64,000 bases of DNA from the NCBI RefSeq assembly GCF_000512585.2, contig NC_089243.1, positions 620,001 through 684,000 of the forward strand. The letters are read 5' to 3'. A program made the translations under genes and the position numbers. How positions within the stretch are numbered: position 1 is the first letter of the stretch; each line of letters begins with the position of its first letter. The notes below the pieces were generated by a model. It ran no database searches and was not told where the DNA came from. It was given only the letters and a program-made list of their open reading frames with translations. Of this stretch, positions 12,104-22,591 are shown in pieces. The DNA comes from Kwoniella bestiolae CBS 10118. Taxonomy: Eukaryota; Basidiomycota; Tremellomycetes; Tremellales; Cryptococcaceae.

Positions 12104-14115
12104 CTACTCATTTATATCGACTTTATCTCCCTTGTATCCGAATCCAGGCCTAGAACAGGACATCAGCGTCAGCCTCATTCCTTTACATGAGTGTAGACAT
12201 AGCCTCACCACATGACCATCGTATGTAAATCCTCTACACCTTCATCACTTATCTTCACACCTTCAGCATTGGCTATTATACCTCGAGTCTGCAAAAATAT
12301 ACATCCATCAGCCTCAATTCAGGTGTCTTTGACAACAGCGGAAAGGATTGAAAGAGTGAGACTCACAATACCCATAGTGACCTTGATAGCAGGAGCCGAC
12401 ACCTTATAATTCTCCAGCACCTTATCATCATCCATCAAATTCCCATCTCCCGCCTTAGCTTCTCTCTGACGTATCAATCTGAGGATATTTCTCGCAGCAA
12501 CTTCAGACTGGTAATAAGCCGTATGTCCAGCTTGGATAGCCCCCGTCTCCGCACAATCTCCACAAGCGAATATATGCGATAAGTCCTGTTGTTGCTCTTC
12601 TTCTACCTCTTCATCGGTGGATGATCGGTTGGTAGCGGTGGAGGAGGTATAATCGGACGAAGGCGGAGTAGGAGGTAATGACAAACTCAAGTTATTCATC
12701 CTGTCTTCTACCGATTCAGAGTTACCGTTTTCGTTTAGAGCGTGGACTTGGAGGGTGGGATGTACCCTGATTCTTCCGGATGAGGGACAGATGACGGATG
12801 GGTTGACGGAAGCCATCAGAGCGATATGTGGTTTCTGACCGGTACAGGGGAGTACCAAGTCGGCATCGAACGTCCTGCCGTGATCTGTCGTGACCACTTT
12901 CTTCTTGCCGTCGAGAACTTCAGGATCTTTGGGCCAAGTCATCACTCGTTCGCCGAGGACGACTTCTACACCGAGCTTTTGGAGTTCGTCGATGACTATA
13001 GAAGATGGTGATGATGAGCGTCAATAACTTAATGGAATGGATCGGCGGTAGAGCTTACTTTTAACGTGGAATTCTATGGGATACCTAGGCATGACTCTTG
13101 TTCTGGAGTGCAAAAGGGTGACTTGTTTGGAGGGATAAAGGTATTTCAGATCCGATGCAAATTCTGCGGTTGACGAAGGATAACATCAGATATCGTCATC
13201 CATCACAGCGATACGCATGTATGGAAGGATCCTGGCAAGATGACTCACGAATACCCATAGCACCCGCACCAACCACCACAACATGCTGAGCCTTCTTCAA
13301 CCTCTCTGCCGACTCCTCCATCCACCTCACACCATGCTTCTTCGTCCCGCTGACATCCTCCAATTCCTCTCCATCCGCTTCCTGCACTTCAGAGGAATGT
13401 ATGATCTTTGACCAAACATTCACCGGAGAGGGCATCGACGCCCCCAGTGCGTACACACAATAATCGAACTGGATAGTCTCCTCTGGTCCATCATATTTCC
13501 CATACGTATCTGGTGAGTGGGTGGATCTAGGCTGCTGTTTCGATTCGTCCATGGTAGGTCTGACGAATGTAACTGAATGAGCGGTCAGTCCGACGATCGA
13601 GCCCTGGATGAACTGATGTCGAGACTTCTTGCATGTCGATACGGATAGTGGGTCGGAGTGGTGATCTGAACCATCGAGGGTGGTAACGGATGATGGAGGG
13701 GTGGTGGGTGGAGTGAGTGGTTTTTCGGAAGAAGAAGAGGATGATTCAGGCTCATCGAATATGTGCGTGTAAGGGATGTATGCTTTGGGAGCATGTTGTG
13801 GAAGGACGGCGAATCGAGGGAATGCGTAGAGATCTATCAAGGGGGAGAAGGATCAGTTTTGCCGCTTTAAATAGGTACCAAGATCATGTGGGAATAGTTG
13901 ATCATTGTGAGCGGGAATGAACATTGGGTTCTGTATGATATAGCTCGATGGTATGGAACCAAGATTGACTCACGATTGAAATGCGAATTCCTATCGATAA
14001 CTACCAACCTCCAGTTAGACGGTAACGATTTAGACAAAAGATCCGCAGCTCGTTTTCCACCATAGGCTACACCGAGCACCACAACAGTCTTGAGTGGTCC
14101 ACTAGTCAATGTCAT
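12104..14115 (-). CDS. AIF/FSP1-like FAD-dependent NAD(P)H oxidoreductase, 528 aa
   Basis: Six exons: 14115-13974, 13833-13249, 13163-13059, 12995-12367, 12288-12209, 12149-12104 (1,587 nt, 529 codons). The start is ATG 14113-14115. An N-terminal FAD-binding motif (VVVLGVAYGGKRAADLL) is followed by FNHLYAFPRFAV, as in AIFM2/FSP1-type proteins. A second dinucleotide motif, VVVVGAGAMGIQFASDLK, binds NAD(P)H. The C-terminal FAD signature is IFACGDCAETG. Two serine/proline/acid-rich insertions (about residues 70-115, and EVEEEQQQD before the C-terminal motif) are absent from typical members. The second Rossmann motif ends in Gln where Glu is usual. No clear mitochondrial presequence or membrane helix is visible. 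The family reduces quinones or similar acceptors; the exact acceptor is unknown. Confidence 0.88.
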
Positions 14116-15538
14116 TATAGCTGTACTAATAGTTCGATCGGCCGATACCAAGAAAGAAAGTGGGTTAAATCAAGTGGGGATGGGGAAACAAACAATGGCT
14201 TGTAGTGATGGTAACTGTGTATTTTAGGTTGGACTAAAGATCGGAAGATATCTCTCCACTGTATGTTCTTTCCTTTTTGATTTTGATTATTAATGAATGA
14301 GAAGAAACACAGATCGACAAGGATGAAGAACGATTACCTTGCTTGTATGCTAATATATGAGAATGATTGATAGCAAAGTCAAAGATGGGAATGGAAATGG
14401 GGGATTCGGGTGTAAGGTGTTATATAATTTTGCAGAGTGGAGCCGGGGAATTGCGGAATCCAATTCAAGTCTGATGATGAAATGGGATGATGAGTGAGTT
14501 TTTTTTATCTGATAAAACTAAAAAAAATATGAGCTCCTCAGGATAAGACCCTGAACATCCACAAATTCCCACTTTCATGCTAAAAAGGAGGTGAAAGCGC
14601 TTAAATCCGAAATGAATTCTATTTATGAGCAGAATGGCGCCTATACATGCATATGGTATGGTATTCTGGATGAGATTGATTCCTATGGATGGGACCCACC
14701 TGTCGAGACTAATCAGATAAAGAACAAAGGAAAGACCGGCCGAAAGTTATCTATTGACTATCTTATGCCCATGCTAATCCACATGCTCATGTGACTGAGG
14801 TAAAGCAGAGTAAACATGAAACGTTCCTTTCAAACGTTACATTCGAATCCTCAACCGGCCGAACTCCTTTGATCCCTCGATGTTTCTTTGAAATCGTGTT
14901 CCTGTTCTTTAGCTACTCACTTTGACCAGACAACAACAAACAAAGCGCTAAACGATGCATTAGAATCTCTCATGGGCCTTGTATCTTGTCTTGATCAATC
15001 ACGCCATCAAATGCAGAGATTGTTTGTTTCCGAGGTACAACCTCACGTCTTATCAGATGATCTGACTAACATAAACCACCGAACCTTGCCAAGAGGTATC
15101 GTATTGACGCCCCGCTTTGAGCGGTCCGAAGTACACTCCTGCCGCAGTGAATTTTTCGGATTCGGACAGACTGCAACAACACAGTACGATCGTGGTTAAG
15201 CGAGCAGGTCTAGGTCAAGTGAAGAGAAGATTGCCAAGAGTTCGATCAAAGTTCGGACAAGACAACTGAAGAGCTAAGAGGGATTGATTCCGATCTTACA
15301 GGTAGACGCTCTGATAATCTAGAGCATGAAGAGATAGAGGCCATCTCGGACGAACGTGTCGGAACAGATATCGACAACTATACCACAGCGGCGAAGTACT
15401 GAGTCAAGACACACTGGACGCCATTCGATACCTTTGTCAAGGCCGATATGATGGTATGCAAAGATAGTACATCGGTATATGAACGCATGAACTAAAGAAA
15501 CTATAAAAATAGAAAGATCACTCCTACACTCCCCAATC
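14116..15538. other. Intergenic region, nothing supported
   Basis: 1.4 kb between the oxidoreductase start and the 3' end of NOP7. It holds poly-T/poly-A runs near 14500-14525 and two open frames on the plus strand (14591-14794, 14888-15199) without coding character. No RNA gene or repeat was recognised. Confidence 0.4.
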
Positions 15539-17809
15539 TCACGCTCTAGCCTCCTTACGTTTCCTCTTCTCGATAGCCAGGCGCTTCCTCTCGAGGTTCT
15601 CTTTCTGCAAAGCAAGAATCGAATGAATTAGCATATCATCTCACTCCGTTAACAAGGATGTTGCTCGAGGGAGACTTCGCACTCACTTCAGCAGCCTTCT
15701 CCCTGTTGGAATACTGCATCTTCTCGTACAGCTTCGCCTTCTTGTTACTCATCATGATCTTTCTCAGATCCTCCTCGCCGCTCTTCTTCCCAGCTCCAGC
15801 ACTTGCAACCTTCGTTGAAGCATCCTTCTTGTTCGCCTTGATAGCTTCCTTAAGTTGGTTCCTAAACGCCGAGTGGGATACTCCATTCTGTTCAGCCTCA
15901 AGTTCCGCAGCGTGCAATAAAGATACGTTCTCAGGATCCAACGATGACGCCAACAATGCTGGCGGATATTTTCCGGCTTCCTCCTTCTCAGCTATCTCCT
16001 CATCTTCATCCGATTCCTCTTCTGCAGGAGCATCTTGTTCGATAACATCTTCCTCTTGGTCCGCTTCCTCCTGAGCTGCGGTGATCGCGGCATTCTGCGC
16101 ATCTTCCAACCATGGTCTATCCAATTCACCTTCCCCGTCCCATGGACTCAGGTGGGGGGGTAAGAGCTGACCTGGATGGTATCCCTCGGAAGAGATGATC
16201 TTCTGTCGGTTCACACAATCAGCTACCCATTGAGGTTGGATCCAAGTCCATTTCCTCCCGTTCTCCATTTCCCTCATCCTTTCCACCGTGATTGGTCGAT
16301 CAATAATTACGTGGGTGATCGAGTCGTCGGATGGTTGAGGGGAAGAAAGCGACGTAATGATTTTACCTCCCATAGCTCTGATCACGAATTCCCATGTTCT
16401 TGAAGAGGTTTCTCGAGATAGGTAGAATGTGTAAGGCGAGAATAAGAGGTTCTGCTTTGATGTAGAAGCGGCGTTGGAAGTGGTGGCGAGAAGGGAGTTG
16501 TACGTTGTCAAAGGTGCTGTAGCGACATCTTCCACTTCTTCGCCGGATTTCGTTGGTCTCTCAACGAACTCTTCATCATTCTCGTTGGTCTCTTCTTCAG
16601 CGTTGTCGTCCTCATCCATCTCTACATCGGCATCACCTCCTGTGGACGCTTTGATTCCCTTGATAGCTTTCCTAACAGCCTTCTTCGATACTTTTGAGCT
16701 TTCAACCCCCTGGTTATCCTTCTTCTCTACCAACCTGAACGCACCGACTGATTCTCCCCGTTCGTCCAATTCCACATCCAGTGGTGGAGGATAGACAAGG
16801 TTCTCCTCGGTGTACAACTTGAACAAGGTAAAACTTATCAAAGTCCTGTACAGGTCCAAGAAGGTCAAGAGGATTCTGAAATCCACGTCGGTAGGAACAT
16901 GCTGTTGGAATTCGTATCCCTCCAACCATCTAACTTTGACTAATTCCCCACCTTGTCCCGGAACTTCACATTCGTAGTATATTCCTTTTACTCCCAAGAA
17001 TAACTTTCGGAGAGAGTTGGTCCGAATAGCCCAGACCTTCCATTCGGATATCAATCTTGAGCATTCGGCGATCACTGAGGAGGGAACGAGGGTTTTACCG
17101 GGTATAGGATTCGTAGGGAGGGTAGAGAATAGGTGAACGAGGTTCAAGGGGTCTTGGAGATCTTGTAAAGCCAATGTGAAGGTTGGGTACCTATAGTCGA
17201 ATGAGAGGATACATCAGCTATACAAGCCCGTTTTAACGCATGATAGCTGCTGTGGGATACGTTCGCACCACACTCACCTCTCTTTCACAAGATGATCCAA
17301 CCTCGCCACAGGTTTAGCCTCTTCCAAATTCTTCGCCAAAGCCCATTCACCCCTGCCCAACGCTCTGGCCAACTTCTTTGCGAAAGCCTTGTGTTCTCTG
17401 AACTTCACCAACAAAGGTTCGTGGAGAAGATACTGAATATCTTTGTGGTAGTAGAACGTAGCGGGGGCGGAGGAACCTTTGTTGGCTCGCTTTTTGTTGA
17501 GGGGTTCTCGGGGGTAAATACCTGTTTTGAATCATATGAATCAGTATGAATTCGATCAAACATGCTGAACATGTATCCCTTCTGAGATCCAGTCCTTGGA
17601 CCAACGTTGGTGACAGGGATCTACCCACCTTTCAAGATACATAACCTCCTGAAATCGGACAAGGAGATCTGCAATTTCTTTAAAGCCTGGTTCCTCGTCA
17701 CATAGTTTTTGGCGCTGTACGCATCAAGATATGATCAGCTTATGACTACGATTGCAGAGTGGAAGCTGACATACGCTCCGGATTCTCCCTTTCTCTTGAT
17801 CTTGGCCAT
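15539..17809 (-). CDS. NOP7: Pescadillo homologue, PeBoW complex, 60S ribosome biogenesis, 644 aa
   Basis: Five exons: 17809-17775, 17714-17629, 17521-17278, 17190-15687, 15604-15539 (1,935 nt, 645 codons). The N-terminus reads MAKIKRKGESGAAKNYVTRN, then LQISLSDFRRLCILKGIYPR, the hallmark pescadillo N-terminal domain. A BRCT domain spans about residues 330-420 (LFSPYTFYLSRETSS, MGGKIITSLSS, TWIQPQWVADCVNR). The rest is acidic, and the last 90 residues are a basic coiled coil (RKIMMSNKKAKLYEKMQYSN). In yeast Nop7 works with Erb1 and Ytm1 in the nucleolus to mature 27S pre-rRNA. It is head to head with RRN7, the Pol I initiation factor, across 365 bp, suggesting shared control. Confidence 0.96.
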
Positions 17810-18174
17810 TTTGACTGGATGTCTTGTTCTCGTACTGATTATCTATCTAGGGGTTAACAACGAAGCTTCAACAGCAAACTAGCAGATCTCTCTCTGAAAA
17901 TCAAAATAAACTTTTTTGAAATGGGTGGACGTGAAATCTTCAACCAGATGTGGAGGCGAGTCCAGTTGAATCATTTATCTATCAACTATTTAATTATTTT
18001 ATCCCAGTCTTCCCCGCCACGTGCCGGTCGATACAACCTCCACTTCGAGCTCTCTGTTTACAAGATTTCAGTGCTCGGTCATGAGCTTTTCTCTGCCTTC
18101 CTACTTCATACGTGATCACGAATGATCCAGTCGAGAAACAAGACGTAGCAAAATACAGCCGGGTACTAGGAGAC
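17810..18174. promoter_or_regulatory. Shared divergent promoter of NOP7 and RRN7
   Basis: 365 bp separate the two start codons. It contains CACGTG at 18018-18023 and an A/T run around 17895-17925 resembling, but not matching exactly, the AAAATTTT-type element of yeast ribosome-biogenesis promoters. Coupling is inferred from geometry and gene function. Confidence 0.5.
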
Positions 18175-20931
18175 ATGGCCAGACCATGTGATATATGTGG
18201 ATCACGAAGATGGAGGAAAGATAAAGTGACGGGCAATGCGGTGTGCGAAGAGGGTCATGTCCGACAGGTCAGTCTCAGCTGTCCCTTCCTGTATCTCCAC
18301 CCTCCTATGGGACTTTGAGCTAATTGACGTCGTGCTTGGAATAGGACTATAGATCAGAGGTCCATGATATGGAGATTGGTGGACCGAGACATCATCTGCA
18401 GAGGAGGAAAGTGGGTAGGAGGAGAACCAGGATAAATAAGCGGAAAGAAGAAGGAAGGGCTAATCCACTTTGTGAGCTGGTGCTTTCAGCTTACCTTTTG
18501 ACGACTATCGACAGACAATGGCTGATATATAAGATTATAGTTTACCATGGACAAGAAGCTGAGTATCTTCGACTGCAGGCGTTGCAGCTGCTTTTGAGAT
18601 TGCAAGTTCAAGCTATATCGAAATTGTGGTCTTTGCCTGATACATATGAGGTAAGCTTGTGGAATATGCTCGAATGCCTGAAAGCTTATTCAGTACACGA
18701 TGTAGATTATAGTTCGCGATCTATGGGCGTATCAGCTCTCACTCTCGGTTCTACCACCCCTACCAGACATGTCGAAAGAAGACGATATGCAGGATGAGCA
18801 ATCGCAGGTACCGGTTATAACCAAGCAGAGTCAGCCTAGTCAATTGAATGATATCGATATGGGCCAACTAGGCGAAGATGACAAATCCGATGAAGGGGAT
18901 TCGCAGTCAGAGGATGAGAAGTACGATGAGACCGATACTGAGAAAGAATCTGAGGGAGAGATCGATCTTGAGATTCTAGAGAGGTTGGAAGGATCAGATC
19001 AAGATGAGAATGCACGGCACGATGGTGGGAATACATCGAGTGAGGAGACAAGGAAAAAAGGCAAGAGGAAGAGGAAATTGAGGATATCAGATACGATCGT
19101 AACGTTTGTTATGGGATTATGGATCATGAGAGTACCTTTTATGGGTGTTGATATTGAGACGTGAGTGGTTCCATGTCCATCACTCTTCGCAGGACAGAAC
19201 AACGTCGAAAGGTGATCTTGCTGACGACTCAGGAATGCCATGTCTAGCGCAATAAACGAGATGCAGATTCCTTATATCGATTTCTTCCATACCACCTACC
19301 TGGCGGAGGACATGAGAAGACATATGAATAGGGATGTTGCGAGTTCGCTCTCACCCTTGGTCAGTTCCGTTGCCCGTGACTACCATGGAATTCGTGTGAC
19401 CGGACAGAGCTGATATCATGGGTTTACAGAGATCACCTTCTCCCTCGCTCATCCACCGGTCGTGCAAGAGCTTCGCTCGTGTATTGCATAAGAGGTACGA
19501 TATTCAGATACCTGAGATGAATGTTCATCCGGTCATCTGGCGAATCATATCCAATTTGGGAGGTACTCGTAAGCAACCTTCCCATTCTCATCATCAATCA
19601 TGACAGAGGAGATGTTAATCGTTGATTATATTATAAACAGCTACTACATACTCTCAAGTCACTCGACTCCTTTCCATCTTGGATATCAACCTCTCCCTAA
19701 TCGAACGGGAAATCCAAACGTACCTCAGAAAGTCTCGTGGTCGACCAAGAGCAAAAACCAATGATAATTTAAGCGATGATTCCGATGAAGAGCAGCAACA
19801 ACAAAGTAAGATGGAAGCGTATGAGCGAACGTTATTGTATCAAGATGTAGTTGCTCCTGAAGTGGCGATAGTAAGTGCTTGGGTGATTATTATGAAGATT
19901 CTCTATGGACTGGATGGGATTCCTCGGTCAGTCAGGTTCTGCCCTTTCATCATACAATGCTCAGCAGCTGATCAGACTGACTTTGTAGTGAAGCGCTCCT
20001 GAAGTCCGATCCGGCTATTGGACTACCAAATTCGCATATCTGGTTGAACGAGTTGAGGGGGAGACTCGAAGAAGGTGTATTACAGGGAGGCAGAAAAGAC
20101 GTCCAGAAGCAGTACGTTGGACTCTCGCTTCAGTCCGAGGTCTGGAAGAACGCACAGCTCATTATGCATATGTAGGCATTTCAATACGATGGACGAAGAT
20201 GAATTGGATCTATTTCTCGAGAAGGCTGAAAAGCTCTTATTGAACCATCGGGCCGAACCCACAGGTGAGTGCTGCTTATCAAAGTCATTACCGCCCTTAC
20301 ACATAGCTGAATTTGAATAAATACAGATATAACACCATTTCCACTCCTTCCGCACAACCCCGTCCCACCATCAGACATCACCCCCAATTCATGGATAACA
20401 TTCCACGAGTCCACTTCTCTCCAAGCTATCAACCAAATCCCGCATAAACCCATTCAACCCATCACGGGTATCAACAAGTCTCTCCCCTTGATGCCAGGGG
20501 AGAGGATACGGTCGTTTTCCGCTAATGATCCTTATTTGGAATTACCGAGTGAATTGGAAGTGGTCATCAACGCTGCGAGCGAGGCTGTAGGATGGGAAGT
20601 TGGGGAGGTAATGAGGTTTGTAGAGGCTATGGAGAGGAGGTTGGAGGGGTTGAGACCTAGGGATGAGAGGGGAAGGAAGGGGAGGGATGACGATGAGGAA
20701 GAGGGAAGTAGGAGCAGAAGTAGGAGTAGGAGTAGGAGTAGAGCTAGTAGCAGGAGTAGGAGTAGGAGTAGGATTGGTGGTGCCAGATCTTCATCGAGAG
20801 AACCGAGCTTGAATCGAGTAGCTAGTTTGAATAATCTCAGAGCGAGTAGAGAGCCCAGTCTGAGTAGGACGGCGAGTCGGAATAGGATGAATAGTAGGGT
20901 TGGGATGAAGGGAAGTAAGAGTTTTAGCTAG
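18175..20931 (+). CDS. RRN7: RNA polymerase I core-factor subunit, TFIIB-like (Rrn7/TAF1B), 717 aa
   Basis: Ten exons: 18175-18267, 18345-18471, 18541-18650, 18706-19160, 19233-19359, 19430-19568, 19641-19926, 19989-20111, 20176-20264, 20327-20931 (2,154 nt, 718 codons). The N-terminal zinc ribbon (Cys5, Cys8, Cys24, His28; RPCDICGSRRWRKDKVTG) is the Rrn7 signature. YHGQEAEYLRLQALQLLLRL and VRDLWAYQLSLS follow, then a long acidic insert and cyclin-like helices (TIVTFVMGLWIMRVPFMGVD). Rrn7/TAF1B recruits Pol I to the rDNA promoter. Unusual: the last 80 residues form an arginine/serine dipeptide tail followed by SREPSL-type repeats, which I do not know from Rrn7 relatives. The exon 4 acceptor at 18704-18705 was chosen because it alone keeps frame. 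Confidence 0.93.
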
Positions 20932-21185
20932 CGTTGTACGATATATGATGCATCTACTGTCTATATAGGAATGAGTATCCGGAAAATATTACACTTGAGG
21001 ATGGATGTCAAGAAATTCGATTGACTATATCATGTTGGAATTCTCCTCTCTTCTTCTTCTCCTCGTCTCGTTTGATTCTCCTTCTCCTGCGCCTTCCCCT
21101 TTTCAAATGCTTCCCCTACCCCACCTCCATCCACCTATATCTCCCCTCCCTTTCATCTTCTCATCTCCTTCACTTTTCTTCACAT

Positions 21186-22255
21186 CTACGCCCTCTCCCT
21201 CTCCAAATACTCCAAAAACCCCTTCGCAAACTCCCCGCACTTCCTATAACTAATCTCGAACCCATCCCTCCCGCCATAGTATGGATCCGATATCGCCTCT
21301 GCCTTGGTCTTGGACTTGCCCTGTTGAGAAGAAGGGATGGAGGGCGAGAAGGAACCAAATAGGCTGATCTGGGAGGTGGATGAGGATGGCTGGCGGTTGA
21401 GGAGGGTTTGGAGGCTATGTCCAGGGGAAGGGTGTGTCAGTGAGGAAGATGGTGAGAAGGTTCGTGGATGTGGGTAGTACTGGATGGAAGGTCGGTCGTT
21501 GCGTTGGGGACGATCGAACTCACTTGGATTGATCCATCGCTAGGATATAATTGAATTTTGCGAAATCCTCCTTGATCACTGCTCGGGCTATACTGTCCGC
21601 TTTGATGCCGTGCTATCAATGAACTCAGATCAGCTTGCATTCTGCCGAGACGAGAGTGTAGATGTCATATTCCAATCTTGACTTGATGACACTGGGGCAC
21701 GAGGTATCGCTGGATTGTTATTTGACTAGACTCACCTTCTTACACACCGCTATCGTCCTAGCATCCCAACCTTATCAGCTTACCCTCGCAATGTCCCCTC
21801 ATGACATATTCATGTTGACCCATACAACAAGGGGGAGAATGGTATACCCACCTATCATCAGCCTCTTCACCCTCATGATAAGCCCCAGTCCCCGCAGAAT
21901 CTACGTAAATGTCGAACTTCTGTTGTATACTGAGATGCGTCGAGATTTCGTGTTTGAGGACAGCTTCAGCCATGGGCGATCGACTATATCGTAGAACGAA
22001 TAAGCTTAATTTAGGAGATCACGATGATTCCAAAGCTTACCAGATACTGTCATCGTAAGAAGAGAATGGTCGGATGGACATCAGTATATAGCGATTGTAC
22101 AGAGATAGATAGGTAGGTGCGTAGAAAGAATACTCACTTGCTGTGCCAGGGGAGAAGGATAATCAGTCAGCTATGTTTCTTTATCTCAGGTGGTGACTGA
22201 CAGCTCACCCTAGGCATACCATCAGGACGGTTATTCTCTCGCGCTGGTTGGTCAT
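21186..22255 (-). CDS. LTP1: Low-molecular-weight protein tyrosine phosphatase, 175 aa, with 3-nt and 6-nt microexons
   Basis: Seven exons: 22255-22209, 22140-22138 (3 nt), 22046-22041 (6 nt), 21983-21852, 21757-21736 (22 nt), 21612-21524, 21414-21186; sum 528 nt, 176 codons. Spliced, the N-terminus reads MTNQRERITVLMVCLGNICR then SPMAEAVL, the exact LMW-PTP catalytic loop with nucleophile Cys14 and Arg20. The general-acid aspartate sits in ISDPYYGGRDGFE near the C-terminus. Length matches the family (about 150-180 aa). Cytosolic phosphotyrosine and small-molecule phosphatase activity is known for the family. The insert GSFSPSIPSSQQGKSKTKAE before the DPYY loop is long and polar. The two microexons supply Gly16 (third base), Asn17, Ile18 and most of Cys19. 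Without them the CX5R spacing is lost. Confidence 0.95.
22041..22046 (-). other. LTP1: 6-nt microexon (TATCTG) of LTP1
   Basis: Flanked by GACAG and GTAAGC, between introns of 91 nt and 57 nt (22040-21984). It completes Asn17 and encodes Ile18 and two bases of Cys19. Confidence 0.88.
22138..22140 (-). other. LTP1: 3-nt microexon (CAA) of LTP1
   Basis: Flanked on the minus strand by GCACAG and GTGAGT, between introns of 68 nt (22208-22141) and 91 nt (22137-22047). It completes Gly16 and starts Asn17 of the CLGNICR loop. Confidence 0.88.
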
Positions 22256-22591
22256 GATGTTTGGTTTGTTCGCTCGTATCTTAGTGTAATGACAGATAAG
22301 AATGGATGAAAATGAAAGACCGAAGACGAGCAAAGCAAGAGATTGAATTTTATTTTATCGTAATCTTATCTTTCCACTCCCTCGTGGCGATCTACATATT
22401 ACTTACATTACACCTCAATCCCAATGTATTCCTCTTATGATGGTTGAGAGATCCCGTTCCTGCCTAAGTAGGAGCAAGACAACATCGAATATATACAATA
22501 CATCACCAATAGTCAATATCCATTCTTCATCATTTCATAACGTATATCTACAAGTATCTCTTTCCTACTACCTTATCTATATAACACAAGA
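22256..22591. other. LTP1 promoter and CAP2 3' flank
   Basis: 336 bp between two minus-strand genes. No coding sequence, repeat or clear TATA element was recognised. Confidence 0.4.

Noticed and set aside
14838..14850. TTCGAATCC resembling a tRNA B box
   Set aside because: No matching A box, acceptor stem or anticodon arm around it.
14888..15199. 103-codon frame, plus strand
   Set aside because: No domain; neighbouring sequence shows no splice signals that would extend it.
18651..18705. RRN7 exon 4 starting at TTCGCG (acceptor ending at 18713)
   Set aside because: It would put the conserved DLWAYQ block out of frame; the acceptor ending at 18705 keeps it in frame.
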